Shown here: positions 1-7,258 of the stretch, piece by piece | How positions within the stretch are numbered: the stretch's first letter is position 1 | Layout: every line of letters starts with the position of its first letter | From: Treponema sp. | Lineage (GTDB): Bacteria; Spirochaetota; Spirochaetia; Treponematales; Treponemataceae | Reading direction: 5' to 3' | NCBI GenBank assembly: GCA_002749205.1 | Contig: PDOP01000004.1 | Span: forward strand, 1 to 64,000 | Length of the DNA: 64,000 nucleotides | Made by a program: the position numbers and the translations under genes | The notes under the pieces: model-generated | What the model saw: only the letters and a program-made list of their open reading frames with translations | What the model was told of the DNA's origin: nothing | The model's database searches: none

Positions 1-92
1 AATTAAAGCGGATAGCACGGTTTTTGCATTGCGTAAAATATCGCTATTTTATTGAGAGCTATTGTCAAAACGCAATGCAAAAATTCGCCCTA
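1..92 (+). repeat. Family A intergenic repeat, copy 1 (left end outside window)
   Basis: The stretch reads GCGGATAGCACG, then TTTTTGCATTGCG, an AT-rich spacer, and CGCAATGCAAAAATTCGCC. The two GCATTGCG arms are inverted, so the element can fold into a hairpin. It abuts the stop codon of buk, which reads from the other strand, and could end its transcript. Related copies lie at 4811-5010 and 39640-39845. Only the right part of the element is inside the window. Confidence 0.7.
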
Positions 93-1160
93 AGTATAGG
101 TTTTAGCTTCTTCTTTTCCTTCGATTACTCTTTTTGCACCTTGCATCAGAGCTGTCATTTCGTCTTCGCCCGGATACACATAAACAGGTACGATTTTTTG
201 AATGTAGCTTTTGATTTCGTTGACCAGGTATTCGCCGTAGGAAAGACCTCCGGTAATAAGCACTCCGTCAATTTCACCTTTAGCTGCAAAGTAAAGCGAG
301 CCGATTTCTTTTATAATTTGATATATCATCGCATCGTAGTAGGCTTTTGTTTTTGCATCGCCTGCATTGATTTGCTCCATTATTTTTATTCCGCTACTTG
401 TGTTCAGGTAAGACATGAGTCCGCCCAAGCCGGTGATTTTTTTCAGGATTTCTTTTTTTGTGTATTCGCCGGAAAAGCACATTTCAACCAATGATGCAAC
501 GGGTAAACTTCCCGATCGCTCAGGTGAGAACGGGCCTTCGCCGTTTAATGCGTTATTGACATCGACAACTCTGCCGTTGCGGTGATAGCCGACAGAAATA
601 CCGCCACCAAGATGAGCGACAATCAGTTTTAGTTTATCGTAGGGTTTTCCCACAATTTCGCTGTGTCGGTAAGCAATTGCTTTTTGGTTTAAGGCGTGAA
701 AGATGCTGACTCTGTCGATTTCTTTTAATCCGCTTATGCGGGCAATATCTTCAAGCTCGTCAACACAAACTGGGTCTACAATAAATGCTTTTTTGCCGTT
801 GATTTTTGCAAGCTCGTCTGCCAGACTCGCCCCTAAGTTGGAGGCATGGCTTCCGAATTCTTCGCTTGCAAGGTCTGCCAGCATTTTTTCGTTTACATTG
901 TAGGTTCCGCCTACCAGCGGGTGTAAAAGACCGCCCCGTCCGACAAAACAGTCGATTGATTCTAATTCAATATTGTTTTCCGAAAGAAAGTCGAGTATCA
1001 GTTTTTTTCTGAAATCTTTTTGCTCCGGAATTGTTTTGAATTGTGCTATTTCCGATTCATCGTGTCGAATAGTGTGTTCATGTACTTGCGTTTCGTCTTC
1101 AAAAAGGGCCAACTTAGTTGATGTTGAGCCCGGATTCATAATCAAATATTTAGTTTTCAT
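90..1160 (-). CDS. buk: Butyrate kinase family acyl kinase
   Basis: Acetokinase-family enzyme that transfers phosphate from an acyl-phosphate to ADP, giving a free fatty acid and ATP. The N-terminal MNPGSTSTKLALF is the family phosphate-binding motif. The segments VGRGGLLHPLVGGTY and VAHLGGGISVGYHRNGRVVD are typical of butyrate and branched-chain fatty acid kinases. The length of about 356 aa is normal. The ORF track starts at a GTG at 1163, but the ATG directly after it at 1160 is the more likely start. It overlaps the end of ptb by 11 nt and is the last gene of the operon. Given the upstream oxidoreductase, isobutyrate or isovalerate kinase activity is as likely as butyrate kinase (inference). 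Confidence 0.93.
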   Translation of the reverse strand: MKTKYLIMNPGSTSTKLALFEDETQVHEHTIRHDESEIAQFKTIPEQKDFRKKLILDFLSENNIELESIDCFVGRGGLLHPLVGGTYNVNEKMLADLASEEFGSHASNLGASLADELAKINGKKAFIVDPVCVDELEDIARISGLKEIDRVSIFHALNQKAIAYRHSEIVGKPYDKLKLIVAHLGGGISVGYHRNGRVVDVNNALNGEGPFSPERSGSLPVASLVEMCFSGEYTKKEILKKITGLGGLMSYLNTSSGIKIMEQINAGDAKTKAYYDAMIYQIIKEIGSLYFAAKGEIDGVLITGGLSYGEYLVNEIKSYIQKIVPVYVYPGEDEMTALMQGAKRVIEGKEEAKTYT

Positions 1161-2055
1161 CACTGTGTACCACCGCTAATGATATAGAGTATAGCTTTGA
1201 AATTGCGTCATCGGCACGGCTCGTCAGAACAATCGGGCATGCAGCTCCTAAGATGATGCCTGCAACTTTTGCACCTGCCAAGAATACTCCGGTTTTGTAA
1301 AATACATTGCCCGATTCAATATTCGGGAATACCAATACATCTGCTTTTCCTGCAACTTCGCTTTTAATGCCTTTGTGTTTAACCGATTCCATTGAAACAA
1401 TGTTGTCAATTGCGAAAGGTCCTTCTACAAGCGCATTACCGAATTCGCCGTTTTTCGAGGCGTTTGTTAGTTCTTCGGCATCAACGGTTGATTGCATTTT
1501 TGGGTTTACTTTTTCTACTGCCGATACAATTGCTACTTTTGGTTTTTTAATTCCCAAAGATTTACAAAGCGGTAAAACATTGTGAATAATATCTTTTTTC
1601 TGCTCTACAGATACGGTAATATTCATTGCTCCGTCTGTTACAAATAGTAGTCTGTCCAAAGTTGGGAATTCCAGCAATCCGACATGGCTTAAAAGCGGAG
1701 ACTTTCTTGCTCCGTATTCTTTGTTCAAAACATGTTTGAGTAATACTTTTGTGTCCAGTAAGCCTTTCATTAAAACAGTGGCTTTTTTTTCACGAATTGC
1801 TTTTAATGCCAACATTGAAGATTCATCAGGATCTCGAGCATCGATTATTGTAACCAAGCTCTTGTCTTCTTTCATTTCATCAAGAATGGCTTCAATTTCT
1901 TCTTTTTTGCCGAATAAAAGCACATCGGCAATGCCTTCTTTTTTTGCCTGCATTACAGCCTGAAGCACAGGCTCATCCTGTGCTTCAACAACTGCAAGCG
2001 TCTGTCCTTTCTTACCTTTTGCAAGCGGTAACAGCTGCTTTAGTTCTTTAATCAT
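1150..2055 (-). CDS. ptb: Phosphate butyryltransferase
   Basis: PTA/PTB-family enzyme that exchanges CoA of an acyl-CoA for phosphate, supplying the acyl-phosphate used by Buk. At 301 aa it has the compact single-domain size of Ptb rather than the longer Pta. The C-terminal segment with FPNIESGNVFYKT and GAACPIVLTSRAD is the conserved family region. Its ATG overlaps the stop of the oxidoreductase gamma gene by one base (TAATG), so translation is probably coupled. A ribosome site (AAGGAAAGG) lies inside the upstream gene. Branched-chain acyl-CoA is the likely substrate from context. Confidence 0.93.
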   Translation of the reverse strand: MIKELKQLLPLAKGKKGQTLAVVEAQDEPVLQAVMQAKKEGIADVLLFGKKEEIEAILDEMKEDKSLVTIIDARDPDESSMLALKAIREKKATVLMKGLLDTKVLLKHVLNKEYGARKSPLLSHVGLLEFPTLDRLLFVTDGAMNITVSVEQKKDIIHNVLPLCKSLGIKKPKVAIVSAVEKVNPKMQSTVDAEELTNASKNGEFGNALVEGPFAIDNIVSMESVKHKGIKSEVAGKADVLVFPNIESGNVFYKTGVFLAGAKVAGIILGAACPIVLTSRADDAISKLYSISLAVVHSDEN

Positions 2056-2609
2056 TATACCTTTCCTTGCTCTACTAAATATTTCTTACCTTCTTCAAGC
2101 GCTTCAAGGTTTATTGGAATAAGGTGTTTTTTCCTTTCTCCAAATGCCTTGTTAAGAACTTTTTCTATTTCATCTTTGGTAAACAATTTAGTAACTGCCA
2201 AATACGCACCCAACATTACAATGTTGGCAACTTTTAAATTGCCGAGTTTTGATGCAATGTCGTTTACAGGTACTGCGTATACTTCCACATCGTCTCTGAA
2301 TTCCTTTGTCTCAATTAGGGATGAATTATAAAATAACCTTCCGCCTTTTTTTAGTTTAGGCATGAATTTAGCCAATGACGGCAAGTTTAAAACAATAACG
2401 CTGTCCGGCGAAGAAATAACCGGCGAAGTAATAGGCTTATCCGAAACCAATACGGAGCAGTTTGCCGTACCGCCTCGAGTTTCAGGGCCGTAAGAAGGAT
2501 ACCAAAGTGTATTTAAATCATTATTGTTTGCGGCATAACACAACATCTGTCCAAGGGTCATGACCCCCTGTCCGCCAAAGCCTGCTACAATTAATTTTTC
2601 ATTCATCAT
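2055..2609 (-). CDS. vorC: 2-oxoacid:ferredoxin oxidoreductase, gamma subunit
   Basis: Gamma subunit of a four-part 2-oxoacid:ferredoxin oxidoreductase (VOR/KOR type). The N-terminal AGFGGQGVMTLGQML is the family signature and 184 aa is the usual length. It joins the alpha, TPP-binding and ferredoxin subunits encoded just upstream. Two ATGs sit in tandem at 2609 and 2606, overlapping the stop of the preceding gene. Either start is possible and both imply translational coupling. Isobutyryl-CoA formation is inferred from the ptb-buk and leucine dehydrogenase neighbours, not from residues seen here. Confidence 0.88.
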   Translation of the reverse strand: MMNEKLIVAGFGGQGVMTLGQMLCYAANNNDLNTLWYPSYGPETRGGTANCSVLVSDKPITSPVISSPDSVIVLNLPSLAKFMPKLKKGGRLFYNSSLIETKEFRDDVEVYAVPVNDIASKLGNLKVANIVMLGAYLAVTKLFTKDEIEKVLNKAFGERKKHLIPINLEALEEGKKYLVEQGKV

Positions 2610-3355
2610 GCTTCTGCTCCTAAATCTTTATAAATACCCAATGGATAGTAAGGTATCATATTGTCTTTTGCCCATGCCAACGCTTCTACCGGTGGAATAC
2701 CCCAGTTTACCGGACATGTTCCGATAAATTCAACCAACGAAAAGCCTTTACCCGCAAGTTGATATTCAAAAGCTTTTTTAACAGCCTTTTTTGCAAGTCG
2801 CAAATGCTTTGGATCATGTGCCGAAACGCGCTCAATATAAGCCGCTCCGGGAACTTGAGCCATAATTTCTGAAATTCTTAAAGGCAAACCTGTTGTTCTT
2901 TGTTCTCGACCGAAAGGCGATGTTGTTGTTTTCTGTCCAATCAAAGTGGTTGGAGCCATCTGTCCGCCTGTCATTCCGTAAATAGCGTTGTTTACGAAAA
3001 TTACGGTAATGTTTTCGCCACGGTGAGCGGCATGCAATGTTTCTGCAATACCGATTGATGCAAGGTCGCCGTCTCCTTGATATGTAAATACAACACTCTC
3101 AGGGCTTACTCTTTTGATACCTGAAGCTACGGCACAAGCACGACCGTGAGCCGCTTGTTGCATATCGCAATTAAAAAATTCATAAGACATAACCGAGCAG
3201 CCTACACTGGCAATACCAACGGCTTTTTCTATAATATCCAACTCTTCCATTGTTTCGGCAACCAGCTTATGAATCATACCATGCGTACAGCCCGGACAGT
3301 ATGTCATAGTCTTGTCCGTAAGACCCTTTGATTTTTGATATATAATTTTTTCCAT
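2606..3355 (-). CDS. vorA: 2-oxoacid:ferredoxin oxidoreductase, TPP-binding subunit
   Basis: The thiamine-diphosphate subunit that decarboxylates the 2-oxoacid and passes electrons to ferredoxin. The motif YCPGCTHGMIHKL is near the N-terminus. GDGDLASIG with a downstream NNAIYGMTGGQ is the TPP/Mg site. The ORF track begins at 3364, but the AAGGAG ribosome site is only about two bases from that ATG. The ATG at 3355 (MEKIIYQK) is spaced about 10 nt from it and starts one base after the stop of the alpha gene, so I prefer it. Length is 249 aa, normal for this subunit. Confidence 0.9.
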   Translation of the reverse strand: MEKIIYQKSKGLTDKTMTYCPGCTHGMIHKLVAETMEELDIIEKAVGIASVGCSVMSYEFFNCDMQQAAHGRACAVASGIKRVSPESVVFTYQGDGDLASIGIAETLHAAHRGENITVIFVNNAIYGMTGGQMAPTTLIGQKTTTSPFGREQRTTGLPLRISEIMAQVPGAAYIERVSAHDPKHLRLAKKAVKKAFEYQLAGKGFSLVEFIGTCPVNWGIPPVEALAWAKDNMIPYYPLGIYKDLGAEA

Positions 3356-3356
3356 G

Positions 3357-4421
3357 TTATGCATTCTCCTTTCTCATTTCAAGAATTTTGTCGACAATTT
3401 CTTCAGGCTCAGGCAACATACCGCCCGTTCGTCCGAAAAAGTCTACAGGGAATCTGCCATTAACCGCAAGTCTTACATCATCAATCATCTGACCTGCGGA
3501 CAACTCTGCACATAAAAACCGTTTTACTGTAGAAGGCAGGTTTTCAAAAGCCTTTACAGGATAAGGCCAAATAGAAATAGGTCTTATCATACCAACATTT
3601 ACACCCTGCTCTTTTAGAATATCGATGGAACTTCGGCAAATTCTTGCCATAGAGCCGTAAGCAACAATTACAACTTCCGCATTGTCCATATTAACAAGCT
3701 CGTATCTTTGCTCCTTTTCTTTGATGATTTCGTATTTTTTCATCAATTTGTGAACATGCTTTTCAAGATCGCTCGGATCCAAATAAAGCGAGTTTACAAT
3801 ATTTTTATGTCCTCTGCCGTTTTTACCCGTAGTTGCCCAATCTTTTGGGGGAAGCTCCCGTTTTGGAACATCAATATCCAAATCCACAGGCTCCATCATC
3901 TGCCCAATCAAACCGTCAACACCAATCATAACAGGGTTTCTGTACACATCTGCTACATCAAATGACTCTTTGATAACATTTACCATCTCTTGCAGTGTTT
4001 CCGGAACATAAGCAATAACATTATAATCGCCGTTACCGCCACCGCGAGTAATCTGATTGTAGTCTGACTGTGCCGGTTGAATTCCGCCCAATCCGGGACC
4101 ACCGCGCATAACATTTACAATAACAGCAGGCAACTCTGCGCCTGCAATATAAGTGATACCCTCTTGCTTCAATGCAATACCCGGTGAAGAAGAGCTGGTC
4201 ATAACTCTTGCACCTGCACCGGCGGCTCCGTACACGAAATTGATAGCCGCAACTTCAGACTCTGCTTGCACAAAAACACGCCCCTCTTTTTCCATATGTT
4301 TTGATAAATACTCAGGAACCTCATTCTGGGGTGTAATAGGATACCCAAAAAAAGCATCGCAACCTGCCTTTATTGCAGCCATTGCAATTGCTTCATTTCC
4401 TTTTAATAATACTTTCGCCAT
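3357..4421 (-). CDS. vorB: 2-oxoacid:ferredoxin oxidoreductase, alpha subunit (VorB type)
   Basis: Pyrimidine-binding alpha subunit. It opens with GNEAIAMAAIKAGCDAFFGYPITPQNEVPEYL, the conserved start of the VorB/KorA family, and its 354 aa match VorB proteins annotated as 3-methyl-2-oxobutanoate dehydrogenase subunits. A clear ribosome site (AGGAGTAG) precedes ATG 4421. It follows the ferredoxin gene by 3 nt and abuts the TPP subunit by 1 nt. Together the four subunits should oxidise branched-chain 2-oxoacids to acyl-CoA with reduction of ferredoxin in the cytoplasm. 2-Ketoglutarate or indolepyruvate as substrate cannot be excluded from sequence alone. Confidence 0.9.
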   Translation of the reverse strand: MAKVLLKGNEAIAMAAIKAGCDAFFGYPITPQNEVPEYLSKHMEKEGRVFVQAESEVAAINFVYGAAGAGARVMTSSSSPGIALKQEGITYIAGAELPAVIVNVMRGGPGLGGIQPAQSDYNQITRGGGNGDYNVIAYVPETLQEMVNVIKESFDVADVYRNPVMIGVDGLIGQMMEPVDLDIDVPKRELPPKDWATTGKNGRGHKNIVNSLYLDPSDLEKHVHKLMKKYEIIKEKEQRYELVNMDNAEVVIVAYGSMARICRSSIDILKEQGVNVGMIRPISIWPYPVKAFENLPSTVKRFLCAELSAGQMIDDVRLAVNGRFPVDFFGRTGGMLPEPEEIVDKILEMRKENA

Positions 4422-4424
4422 GTT

Positions 4425-4646
4425 CTACTCCTGTTTGCGTTTTACTGTAATTACCGAATCCGGGCACATTTGCGCACAGAAACCACAACCGATACACTCG
4501 TCCGGATTTATATTTGTAATAAGGTTATACCCTTTATTATTCATCCGAGCGGTGTCCAACTTCAGAATACGCTTTGGGCAGACACTCGTACATACGGCGC
4601 AACCCTTGCACATAGGATAATCGAACTCAACAATCCCTTTTGCCAT
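4425..4646 (-). CDS. vorD: 2[4Fe-4S] ferredoxin, delta subunit of the oxidoreductase
   Basis: A 73-aa ferredoxin with two classical cluster motifs, CKGCAVCTSVCP and CIGCGFCAQMCP, each providing ligands for a [4Fe-4S] cluster. It is the first gene of the operon and probably the electron-accepting subunit. The ORF track starts at 4679, but ATG 4646 (MAKGIVEFDYP) has a good GGAGAGG ribosome site and fits the family start. The upstream gap (4647-4810) presumably holds the operon promoter. A TATAAT is visible on the minus strand near 4770, but I see no convincing -35. Confidence 0.92.
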   Translation of the reverse strand: MAKGIVEFDYPMCKGCAVCTSVCPKRILKLDTARMNNKGYNLITNINPDECIGCGFCAQMCPDSVITVKRKQE

Positions 4647-4810
4647 TTTACCTCTCCTTATCTGTAATGACTTAGCCACTACAGCTTCTTAATATGATAT
4701 ACACATCAAAAGACATGCTACATAAAACCCATTTTCAATTAAATCAATGAATTCTAACATACTTTAATTATAATGTCTACAATACAGGGGCTTTAATTTT
4801 AAATTATTTA

Positions 4811-5010
4811 TGGCGAATTTTTGCATTGCGATTTGAAATAAGTATAATAGAAAGCGGTTATTTTACGCAATGCAAAAAACGGGCTATCCGCTCCAATTTT
4901 AATGCCTTTTCTTTCGATATGCAGCAGTGTTTTCCGCTCCACTTCAACCACTGCTATTGCTTTTACAAACGGCATTAAAATTCCGCTTCTATCCCTTTCG
5001 CTTTTTAACA
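4811..5010 (-). repeat. Family A intergenic repeat, copy 2
   Basis: Read on the minus strand it begins GCGAAAGGGATAGAAGCGG, continues AATTTTAATGCCGTTTGTA, then GGCATTAAAATTGGAGCGG and ATAGCCCG. It ends in inverted arms TTTTTGCATTGCG / CGCAATGCAAAAATTCGCC. It fills most of the gap between the ATPase gene and the ferredoxin operon. The near-identical order of blocks is found at 39640-39845. The ORF track entry 4808..5011 is a by-product of this repeat. The rest of the gap (5011-5098) shows nothing recognisable. Confidence 0.8.
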
Positions 5011-5098
5011 CTTGCAGTCTTCCTTAACCAAAAGCATTGAAAAAAATCCAAAGACATCACACTCAATCTCAGGCGACTTATATTAGCTTAATTTCGTC

Positions 5099-5755
5099 TT
5101 ACTTCATCCAGTCTTTTCGCAAAAACAGATTTATTGGAACCTGCTCATCTGAGCTTGAGTAACTTTCAATCGGAAGCAAGTTTTTATGTACAGTTGTATA
5201 AAGAACCGGTATAGACAATTGTTTCTCAACCTCTCTAAGCACATCATAACTTGCAAGTACATCTTCGGTTTTTGTTAAACTGAGCAAATTACTGTTGTTT
5301 ACCAAACCGGTAACCTTTAGTCCGCCTTTCCCCTCTATGCTTTTTATCATCTTAATAATATCGGAAACACAGGCTGTCTCCGGTCTATATACATTAACCA
5401 CCGACAACAGGTCTACCTCATCGGTTTTGATTTCGTCAACAAACTGCCTGATGAGTGTAGCTCCCACATCATTACCGCCTAAGTCTATAATTGCGCTTAT
5501 TTCTTTGTTCCTGAAAGGTACATACATTTCACCGGAAACATAGGGGAGATCACTTCCCAGTGAGCTTTTTAATGTAGACCCGATTGTTTGAATACCTTCT
5601 TTTTCAAGCAAGTCTTTTACTTCTCGAGAGCGAAAATAAGGATTTACAATATCCAAATCAATGAGCATGTCAGGTTTTTTTTTCAACGCCAGATTTATGC
5701 TAAACTCGGTTTTACCGCTTCCGTAATGTCCTGTTATAATAGTGATTCGTTTCAT
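5099..5755 (-). CDS. MinD/CobB-like P-loop ATPase
   Basis: A 218-aa single-domain P-loop protein. GHYGSGKTEFSINLAL at residues 7-22 is the Walker A, and DLDIVNPYFRSREVKDLLE follows as in SIMIBI-class (MinD/CooC/CobB-like) NTPases. IIDLGGNDVGA is a plausible Walker B region. No membrane segment or DNA-binding domain is seen. It lies between the leucine-dehydrogenase-like gene and the oxidoreductase operon on the same strand. The ATG has no obvious ribosome site. Function is unknown; a cofactor or metallocentre maturation role for neighbouring enzymes is a guess. Confidence 0.7.
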   Translation of the reverse strand: MKRITIITGHYGSGKTEFSINLALKKKPDMLIDLDIVNPYFRSREVKDLLEKEGIQTIGSTLKSSLGSDLPYVSGEMYVPFRNKEISAIIDLGGNDVGATLIRQFVDEIKTDEVDLLSVVNVYRPETACVSDIIKMIKSIEGKGGLKVTGLVNNSNLLSLTKTEDVLASYDVLREVEKQLSIPVLYTTVHKNLLPIESYSSSDEQVPINLFLRKDWMK

Positions 5756-5772
5756 AATGATTGTTTAATTGT

Positions 5773-5796
5773 AAAAGGGGGCTTTTAAGCCCCCTT
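5773..5796 (-). terminator. Intrinsic terminator after the amino acid dehydrogenase
   Basis: On the minus strand AAGGGGGCTT pairs with AAGCCCCCTT across a 2-nt loop and is followed by TTTTAC. It lies 5 nt beyond the stop codon of the dehydrogenase gene, a textbook rho-independent terminator. Confidence 0.85.
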
Positions 5797-5801
5797 AATG
5801 T

Positions 5802-6872
5802 CTAGCGTTTAATGAAGTTACTTCTAACTTCTTTTAATGCGTTAATTCTTTTGTCTGCAAATATTTTTGCGGCTTTTTGATTGTTTACATTTTCAGATTT
5901 TGCAATACCGAAAATTTCAAGCAATCTGTCGTAAATTTTTTCTACATCGCTTAATGCGGCGTCTCTGTCATACCCGATAATTTCGTGGTAAACATTGATT
6001 AACCCGCCACCGTTTATAACAAAGTCAGGAGCATATACAATACCTTTGTTTTTTATCATATCGCCGTGCTTGTCTTCATCTTTCAAAACATTGTTTGCAC
6101 TGCCTGCGATAACCTTTGCTTTGATTAAAGGAATTGTATCGTCATTTAAAGTTGCTCCCAAAGCACATGGAGAAAATACATCAACATCTCTGCTATAAAT
6201 GTCATCAGGTTTAACATATTCAACTTCAGGGTGCTCTTTTTTCATTCTTTCGATGTGGCTTTCGTTAATTTCCGTAAAGTATATCTTCTTTGCGCCGGCT
6301 TCAAGCAGATAGTTAATCAAGAAATAACCTGTTTGACCTGCACCTTGAACCGCAAAAGAATACTTAGAAATATCATCATTACCGAAAGCATCCATCAATG
6401 AAGCTCTTACGCCATGGAAAACGCCCTTTGCCGTAACAGGAGAAGGATTACCGGATTTTCCTGCCAAGCCTACTACATGATCTGTTTCCATATTTACATA
6501 GCTTAAATCCTTAGTTGTAGTATTTACATCTTCAGCTGTAATATACCGACCATTCAAGCTTTGTACATATCTACCCAGTGCACGGAAATATGCTTCACCT
6601 TTTACTTTTTTAGGATCCCCTATCAGTACCGTTTTTCCACCACCAAGATTTAATCCTGCAGCAGCTGCTTTGTAAGTCATACCTCGAGCAAGACGCAAAA
6701 CGTCCAAAACTGCATCTTCCTCATTTGAATAATTCCACAATCGGGTTCCGCCAAGTGCAGGGCCTAAGGTTGTATCATGAATACATGTTATTCCTTTTAG
6801 ACCTGTGGTTTCATCGTAAAAATACACCAGTTGCTCATAGCCATACTTAGCAAGGTACTCAAATTTTTCCAT
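5802..6872 (-). CDS. Leucine dehydrogenase-like Glu/Leu/Phe/Val dehydrogenase
   Basis: Oxidatively deaminates a branched-chain amino acid to its 2-oxoacid with NAD. GLNLGGGKTVLIGDP carries the catalytic lysine of the family, AEDVNTTTKDL follows, and VQGAGQTGYFLINYLLEAGA is the Rossmann nucleotide site. With the start at ATG 6872 (MEKFEYLAKYGYEQL) the product is 356 aa, normal for leucine dehydrogenases. An AGGAGG ribosome site is 6 nt upstream, whereas the longer ORF-track start at 6962 has none and would add 30 atypical residues. It would feed 2-oxoacids to the Vor-Ptb-Buk pathway downstream on the same strand. Confidence 0.9.
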   Translation of the reverse strand: MEKFEYLAKYGYEQLVYFYDETTGLKGITCIHDTTLGPALGGTRLWNYSNEEDAVLDVLRLARGMTYKAAAAGLNLGGGKTVLIGDPKKVKGEAYFRALGRYVQSLNGRYITAEDVNTTTKDLSYVNMETDHVVGLAGKSGNPSPVTAKGVFHGVRASLMDAFGNDDISKYSFAVQGAGQTGYFLINYLLEAGAKKIYFTEINESHIERMKKEHPEVEYVKPDDIYSRDVDVFSPCALGATLNDDTIPLIKAKVIAGSANNVLKDEDKHGDMIKNKGIVYAPDFVINGGGLINVYHEIIGYDRDAALSDVEKIYDRLLEIFGIAKSENVNNQKAAKIFADKRINALKEVRSNFIKR

Positions 6873-6902
6873 AATTTTCCTCCTAATGTTAGAAAAATTC
6901 AC

Positions 6903-6931
6903 AGGATACCCTGACAATTTTTTGGTATCCT
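6903..6931. promoter_or_regulatory. Inverted repeat upstream of the dehydrogenase, possible operator
   Basis: AGGATACC and GGTATCCT form a perfect 8-bp inverted repeat 13 nt apart, starting about 30 nt upstream of the dehydrogenase ATG. Between the arms the minus strand reads TTGTCA, which could be a -35 box. This arrangement suits a repressor site, but an RNA hairpin in a longer leader is also possible. Confidence 0.35.
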
Positions 6932-7112
6932 TAATCTTGAAAAAAAGTTTAGCATAATTCATAAATTGTGTCTACATAATAATTCTGAGTTTAGCTTAAA
7001 TTCATTAAAATTGTAATCAAAAAATTGTCATCAAAACACTTGCAGTATCCTTGTTTAAAGACAAATTTTTTTAAAAACATTGATATAATTTAAAATTTAT
7101 GCTAAAATCTTT

Positions 7113-7139
7113 TATAGAAATTAGAAATTCTGCCGATAA
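7113..7139 (+). promoter_or_regulatory. Sigma-28 (FliA) promoter of the flaA pair
   Basis: TATA, a 15-nt spacer, then GCCGATAA. The -10 element is a perfect match to the sigma-28 consensus and the spacing is exact. It gives a leader of about 110 nt before the first flaA gene. The rest of the 6873-7258 gap shows only AT-rich sequence. Confidence 0.8.
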
Positions 7140-7258
7140 TAACCTTGCGAGTTTTTAATAAGTTTCGTTTTCAACTGTTACAGGTTGACCAATCGGGCTT
7201 TTTAATGCTAGAGTGAATTTAGGTGTATTCTGATTAACAGAAAAAAAGGAGTTTTATA

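Noticed and set aside
24-494. ORF-track entry on the plus strand inside buk
   Set aside because: Antisense shadow of buk; Cys/Phe-rich translation with no family pattern and no ribosome site.
4647-4810. Riboswitch before the ferredoxin-vor operon
   Set aside because: No TPP, SAM, glycine or other known aptamer pattern is visible; only an AT-rich promoter-like region.
4808-5011. 67-aa ORF between the ATPase and ferredoxin genes
   Set aside because: It coincides with family A copy 2, and the equivalent ORF is not open in the other copies.
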